This document shows, in pieces, positions 60,201 through 64,000 of a DNA stretch of 64,000 nt. Source of the DNA: Buxus sempervirens (Eukaryota; Streptophyta; Magnoliopsida; Buxales; Buxaceae); assembly GCA_947561395.2 (NCBI GenBank), contig OX387193.1, positions 12,648,001-12,712,000 of the forward strand, given 5' to 3'. Under the pieces are notes generated by a model that searched no databases, had not been told where the DNA came from, and was given only the letters and a program-made list of their open reading frames with translations. Position 1 is the stretch's first letter. Every line of letters starts with the position of its first letter. Both the position numbers and the translations under genes were made by a program.

Positions 60201-60367
60201 CCAATTACATATTGTGGATTACACAAGGGCCTTTAATATGCTATTTTCTATTGATTTTTTTTTTATTTTAAAACTCAGCTTTTAGAAGAAGTAATTCATG
60301 GAATAGATATTATTACTAGCATAAACATATATTATTTGCCTGTGCGTTGCACGGGCCAGATTGCTAG
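54234..60367 (+). mobile_element. Non-autonomous Helitron, 6.1 kb, both ends present
   Basis: It begins TCTATACATTAAGCGAAAC directly after an A (54233). It ends with an 8-bp hairpin GCCTGTGC-GTT-GCACGGGC (60339-60357), then CAGATTG and CTAG (60364-60367) directly before a T. Insertion between A and T, a TC start and a hairpin-CTAG-type end are the defining features of plant Helitrons. No Rep/helicase was recognised. The interior has GC-richer, gene-like sequence at 54240-55800 (a CT-rich 5' UTR-like part and a repeated segment with GTCTTCTCC and GAATCGAGGGGTC at about 54605 and 55261). Several short exon-like open stretches follow at 56755-56872, 57061-57117 and 59835-59945. I could not assign them to families. 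It probably contains captured gene pieces. Confidence 0.82.
60339..60357 (+). terminator. Helitron 3' terminal hairpin
   Basis: An 8-bp stem (one G-T pair), three-base loop, ending ten bases before the element end. In Helitrons this hairpin marks termination of rolling-circle transposition, not of transcription. Confidence 0.82.
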
Positions 60368-61682
60368 TATATTTTAAGTCATTGATATTAATTTGCTAAA
60401 TTTATAACAAAATTTAGCCTATCCACTTAGTCATTTAGCTATTTAATATTTGTTTTTATCTTCTAAAAGATTATTTTTGTCATTTAACAAAATAAACAAC
60501 AAAAGTTTAACGGCATTCAATGTTAGCAGTATAGTTGCAACAATTATGCTAAATGGAAGAATATAAATACAAATACTAAAAACAAGAGGATATAAATACA
60601 AATTTATCACAATGTAGAGGCGTGAATGCAAAAAGCCAAAAATAAATAAATTCAAAGGAATCTGACGAGGAAACATATAGGCTAAGAGATAAGATAGGTT
60701 TCTTTATTTAAAACAGTCAGTTAATAATTAAAAAGCCTATGTTACTAAAAAGTCAGTCAACAATTAGGAGGAAAAAAAAAAGTTTACAAAGTCAGTCTTT
60801 ATTATCTATTTAAGAGACTGCAAGTGGGCCCCAAATGTATATCTTTTACCAGAAATTCTGCCCGGCCATGTGGAATGGCCACTAGGTTGTCATTAAAAAA
60901 ATGAATTAATATATAAAGGAGGAAGAAGAAAAATGAAATAATATATATATATATATATATATCTATATATATATATATAAAAGAACTTACATGGAAGTTG
61001 AAGCAAGCAAACAAATGGGATTAGTCTGCTAACAAAATAAGAAGCTTTAAATCAAGCCTGAAAGCACTACACATTGTGGATTCAAATTTTCAAACTTCTT
61101 TGCTCATGCAAGTTGCCATAAGCAAACAAAATGGTATTAGGTAGTGACAAGTGTCAAGGAAAAAAGTGTGGGAAACGTTAAACGTTTGGTTTTACTTAGT
61201 CCGTCAAATTTAAACCCTACTCTTTTTTGATGAGATTGACTAACCCTACTCGGGTTAAGCTTTACTCTGACTAACCCTTTTACCTGCCCACTTCTTTCTT
61301 GTCTTCTTCCTCACGGTACACTTCCTTTCTTTGACCTGCAAGTGTTTCTTTTTCAAAACAGAGACTTCGGCCCCCTTCTTGAATCCAATAATTAATCAGA
61401 GTAGCCTAATGACCTAATAATTCTAATATATAAGAGAGTAAAACGCAAGCAGAAACTTCGTTTGAGAAGGAATCATTAATTATTTGATGTGGATAATTTC
61501 TACCTTCCATCGTAAGAACAATTACATCAGCCCAAGGACCGGTAAAATGTAAGCAGAAACTTGGTTTGACAAGAAACCATTATTTCACGTGCATATGGTT
61601 AATTTCCAAACTTCTACAGCACTATTTGACGCTATTTTCAACGCCGGGGAAGGAATCATTTTTCTGCTGCAGACGATAGAGC
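60368..61682. other. Intergenic
   Basis: An AT microsatellite at about 60941-60979. CAAGCAGAAACTT occurs twice (about 61447 and 61550) in diverged direct-repeat context. No gene. Confidence 0.45.
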
Positions 61683-62003
61683 TTAGTTTACCACCCCTAA
61701 CAAGGCATCAGCTTTGTTCTGAATCAGTTTCCACAATCCATCGACGTGTTTTTCCTCGATCAGCGTCGATCCAATTGCACATCTTATCACGTAGGCGCCA
61801 CCGATAACTGCATGCGTCATGTAAGCGTGTCCACTGGAATTCACAGCCTCTAACAACTTAGAGTTCAGCTCCGTGCCGTCGTCTTCCTCCTTTGGCCTTA
61901 GTCTGAAGCACACCAATGCGAATCTCCTCGGCACCACCACCTCAAATCTGTCGTCTTTCCTGACCAATTCCTCAAAGCGCTTGGCCAATTTTATGTTAGT
62001 GAG
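61683..62003 (-). pseudogene. Aromatic amino acid decarboxylase, C-terminal fragment
   Basis: Minus strand, ending at a TAA at 61683. About 101-106 codons: LAKRFEELVRKDDRFEVVVP, RRFALVCFRLRP, LLEAVNSSGHAYMTHAVIGG, YVIRCAIG and the end region HVDGLWKLIQNKADALLG. This is the last fifth of plant tyrosine/DOPA/tryptophan decarboxylase proteins (PLP group II, about 500 residues). The PLP lysine, substrate loop and all upstream parts are absent. Nothing resembling them is seen on the minus strand up to 62400, where the NB-LRR gene starts on the other strand. The similarity fades near 61995-62003. No stop or frameshift lies inside the fragment. It is most likely a truncated gene relic; a distant exon cannot be excluded. 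Confidence 0.82.
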
Positions 62004-62406
62004 GAGCCACTTTTGTTTTCCTTTTTAACCTACTAATCAGTAAAACACTCACAATAGTTCCATGATATCAAACCAGTAAAACCGCATAGCCGTCATTAGT
62101 AAATCCTCCTATTGAGGAGGAGATGGCAGAAGACAAGAAGGGCCCGAAGTCTCTGTTTTGAAAAAGAAACACTTGCAGGTAAAAGAAAGAAAGTGTACCA
62201 TGTGGAAGAAGACAAGAAAGAAGTGGGGCAGGTAAAAGGGTTTGTCAGAGCAAAGCTTAGGGTTAAGCTTTGGAGAGGATGTGGGTTCGAATAAAGTAGT
62301 GTAATAAAGTAAGAACTTCTACAGAACCAAATCAAGCTTGAAGACATCGCATCTACCATCCATTCTAGTTTCTTTGTCAGAAAGGAGGAGAAGAGAGAAG
62401 GATTTC
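62004..62406 (+). other. Upstream region of the NB-LRR gene
   Basis: Between a decarboxylase relic and the NB-LRR start. Probable promoter and 5' UTR; no clear TATA box. Confidence 0.4.
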
Positions 62407-64000
62407 ATGGCTGTTGATGCAATTGTTTCCTTCGCCATCGGGAAACTTGGTTATCTGCTCAAAGAAGAAGTAGCCTTCTTGGGTGGAGTAAAAGACCAAG
62501 TTGAAGGGATCAAAACAGAACTCAGACGGATGCAATGTTTCCTAAAAGATGCTGAAGAAAAACAAGGAGGAGATGCAAGAGTTAAGAACTGGGTGATGGA
62601 AATCAGGGATGTTGCCTTTGAGGCCGAGGATGTCATTGATACCTACATCCTTGACAAAGAACTCGAGAGAAGGAAGAAAACTTCCATCATCTGCAGCTTC
62701 ATTAGAGGCTTGATAGCTCGCCACAAAGTTGGTCAGGAGATCAATTGTATTAATGCCAAGATACGTGGGATCAAAGAAAGTCGACAAACTTATGGCATCG
62801 AGAACATTAGTATAGTCATGAATGAAAGTCTTCGGGAGAGGAGACGACCCTCTCCTCATTCTACTGAACCAGACATTGTTGGCATAGAGGAAGATGTAAA
62901 GAAATTGGAAGCAAGGATGATCGAGGATGGTGACACACAGCGGCGGGTGATTTCAGTTGTTGGTATGGGGGGACTCGGGAAGACAACTCTAGCAAAGAGA
63001 GTTTACAATAGCAGTATTGTTACCAGTCGTTTTCAGTGTCGTGCCTGGGTTTATGTATCCCAAGTCTATAGTACTAAAGAGCTTCTTCAAGATATATGGA
63101 AGAATGTAATGGGATATGCAGGAGATAATTTGACTGTAGAACAAATGAAGGAGAAGCTCTCTGATTTCTTGAAGGAGAGAAGGTACCTAATAGTCATGGA
63201 TGATGTGTGGACTACCCAACTCTGGGAAAGTATAGAAGCAGCCTTTCCAACCACAACAAATGGGAGTAGAATTCTGCTCACAACTCGGAATAAAGATGTT
63301 GCGGCACATGCTGACTCAAAGAGCCCGCCTCATGGACCACAACTTCTAAGTGATGAGAATAGCTGGAGTTTGTTCTTGAAGAAAGTTGGCATATCAGAGA
63401 ATGATTGTCCCCCAAATCTGGAGGAAGTTGGGAAGCAAATAGTTAAGAGATGCAGGGGCTTACCTTTGGCAGTTGTAGTCTTGGGTGGTTTACTGTCGAG
63501 GAGAGCTTCAACCTATGCTGTATGGTCTAGACTGCTTGACAGAGTAAGCTGGCAGCTCAAAGAAGACCCAAAAACCCAATTTTCAGAGATCTTGGCCCTG
63601 AGCTATAATGACTTGCCCCCCTACTTGAAGCCCTGCTTCATTTTTTTTGGGGCATTCCCAGAAGACTATGAGATCTGCATAAGGAGATTGATTGGGTTGT
63701 GGCTTGCAGAAGGACTTGTGCAACAGAGAGAGAATGAATCCCCAGAAGATGTTGCAGAGGACTACATCGAAGAGCTAATTGATAGAAGCATCATTCAGGT
63801 AGCAGCTTGGAGGTCAGATGGTAAGATTAAAACATGTCGGATGCACGACCTTATCCGAGATCTTTCCCTATCAAAAGCTCAGGAAGCTAATTTTGTTCAT
63901 GTCAATCAGAGCGGTGATTCTACATCAACAACTGAGGTAAATATCCGTCGACATGCCTCACATCATCATGTTAATAACTTACCTTCTTCCGTTGAACGTC
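62407..64000 (+). CDS. CC-NB-LRR disease resistance protein (5' part, continues past the window)
   Basis: ATG at 62407, uninterrupted to the window end (531 codons). The coiled-coil domain begins MAVDAIVSFAIGKLGYLL and holds EDVID (74-78), the mark of CNL proteins. Then come the P-loop GMGGLGKTTLAK (186-197), RNBS-A (FQCRAWVYVSQ), kinase-2 LIVMDDVW (261-268), RNBS-B GSRILLTTR, GLPL (351-354), RNBS-D-type CFIFFGAFPEDYEI, and MHD (479-481). All nucleotide-binding residues are intact. The sequence continues toward the LRR, which is cut off. It resembles the RPP13/RPP8 group. Such proteins sit in the cytosol or at the membrane and form a resistosome on pathogen recognition; the ligand is unknown. 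The EDVID-MHD intactness and single long exon argue for a functional gene so far. No frameshift. Confidence 0.95.
   Translation, partial: MAVDAIVSFAIGKLGYLLKEEVAFLGGVKDQVEGIKTELRRMQCFLKDAEEKQGGDARVKNWVMEIRDVAFEAEDVIDTYILDKELERRKKTSIICSFIRGLIARHKVGQEINCINAKIRGIKESRQTYGIENISIVMNESLRERRRPSPHSTEPDIVGIEEDVKKLEARMIEDGDTQRRVISVVGMGGLGKTTLAKRVYNSSIVTSRFQCRAWVYVSQVYSTKELLQDIWKNVMGYAGDNLTVEQMKEKLSDFLKERRYLIVMDDVWTTQLWESIEAAFPTTTNGSRILLTTRNKDVAAHADSKSPPHGPQLLSDENSWSLFLKKVGISENDCPPNLEEVGKQIVKRCRGLPLAVVVLGGLLSRRASTYAVWSRLLDRVSWQLKEDPKTQFSEILALSYNDLPPYLKPCFIFFGAFPEDYEICIRRLIGLWLAEGLVQQRENESPEDVAEDYIEELIDRSIIQVAAWRSDGKIKTCRMHDLIRDLSLSKAQEANFVHVNQSGDSTSTTEVNIRRHASHHHVNNLPSSVER

Overview
The window is plant nuclear DNA, most likely from a non-grass angiosperm with a repeat-rich genome. 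The reasons are AT-rich intergenic DNA, spliced genes with GT-AG introns, plant-only protein families (phytocyanins, an arabinogalactan protein, a CC-NB-LRR receptor, a chloroplast-type FAD monooxygenase), and a dense load of plant transposons. No species can be named from the sequence alone. No rRNA, tRNA, CRISPR or prokaryotic feature was seen.

Genes, left to right. A small one-pass membrane protein of unknown function (13726-14897, +) lies tail to tail with a six-exon CTF2-type FAD-dependent monooxygenase (15211-28363, -). My splice model of the latter closes in frame at 453 codons. The middle of the window carries three secreted, probably GPI-anchored cell-surface genes within 12.5 kb: a copper-binding phytocyanin (36725-37572, +), an early-nodulin-like phytocyanin that has lost its copper ligands (43960-44630, +), and a classical arabinogalactan protein with four 23-residue repeats (48312-49040, -). 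At the right end are a 3' fragment of an aromatic amino acid decarboxylase (61683-62003, -) and the 5' part of a CC-NB-LRR resistance gene (from 62407, +) that runs off the window.

Mobile DNA makes up much of the rest. Positions 981-10177 look like one Mutator-like transposon with 884-bp inverted arms. It carries pieces of at least three host genes (a B3/REM factor, a tafazzin-like acyltransferase and a CDKA kinase), a 1.8-kb minisatellite, and a nested solo LTR. Three solo LTRs of one family (6114-7924, 20263-23054, 29647-32044) each have a perfect 5-bp target duplication. The last intron of the monooxygenase has grown to 8.5 kb because a non-autonomous LTR retrotransposon landed in it and was itself hit by a PIF/Harbinger-like element and one of the solo LTRs. 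A 6.1-kb Helitron (54234-60367) shows both ends. Several TRIMs, MITEs and very short LINE-type tail insertions fill the remaining spacers.

Three patterns deserve a second look. First, at least four separate inverted-repeat elements carry a private internal minisatellite. Second, several retroposition scars share a TACC-poly(A) tail and clear target duplications, some of them only 16-20 bp long. Third, the solo LTRs carry different palindromic modules at a similar place upstream of the TATA box. All assignments come from reading the sequence and from memory of the protein families; no database search was run.
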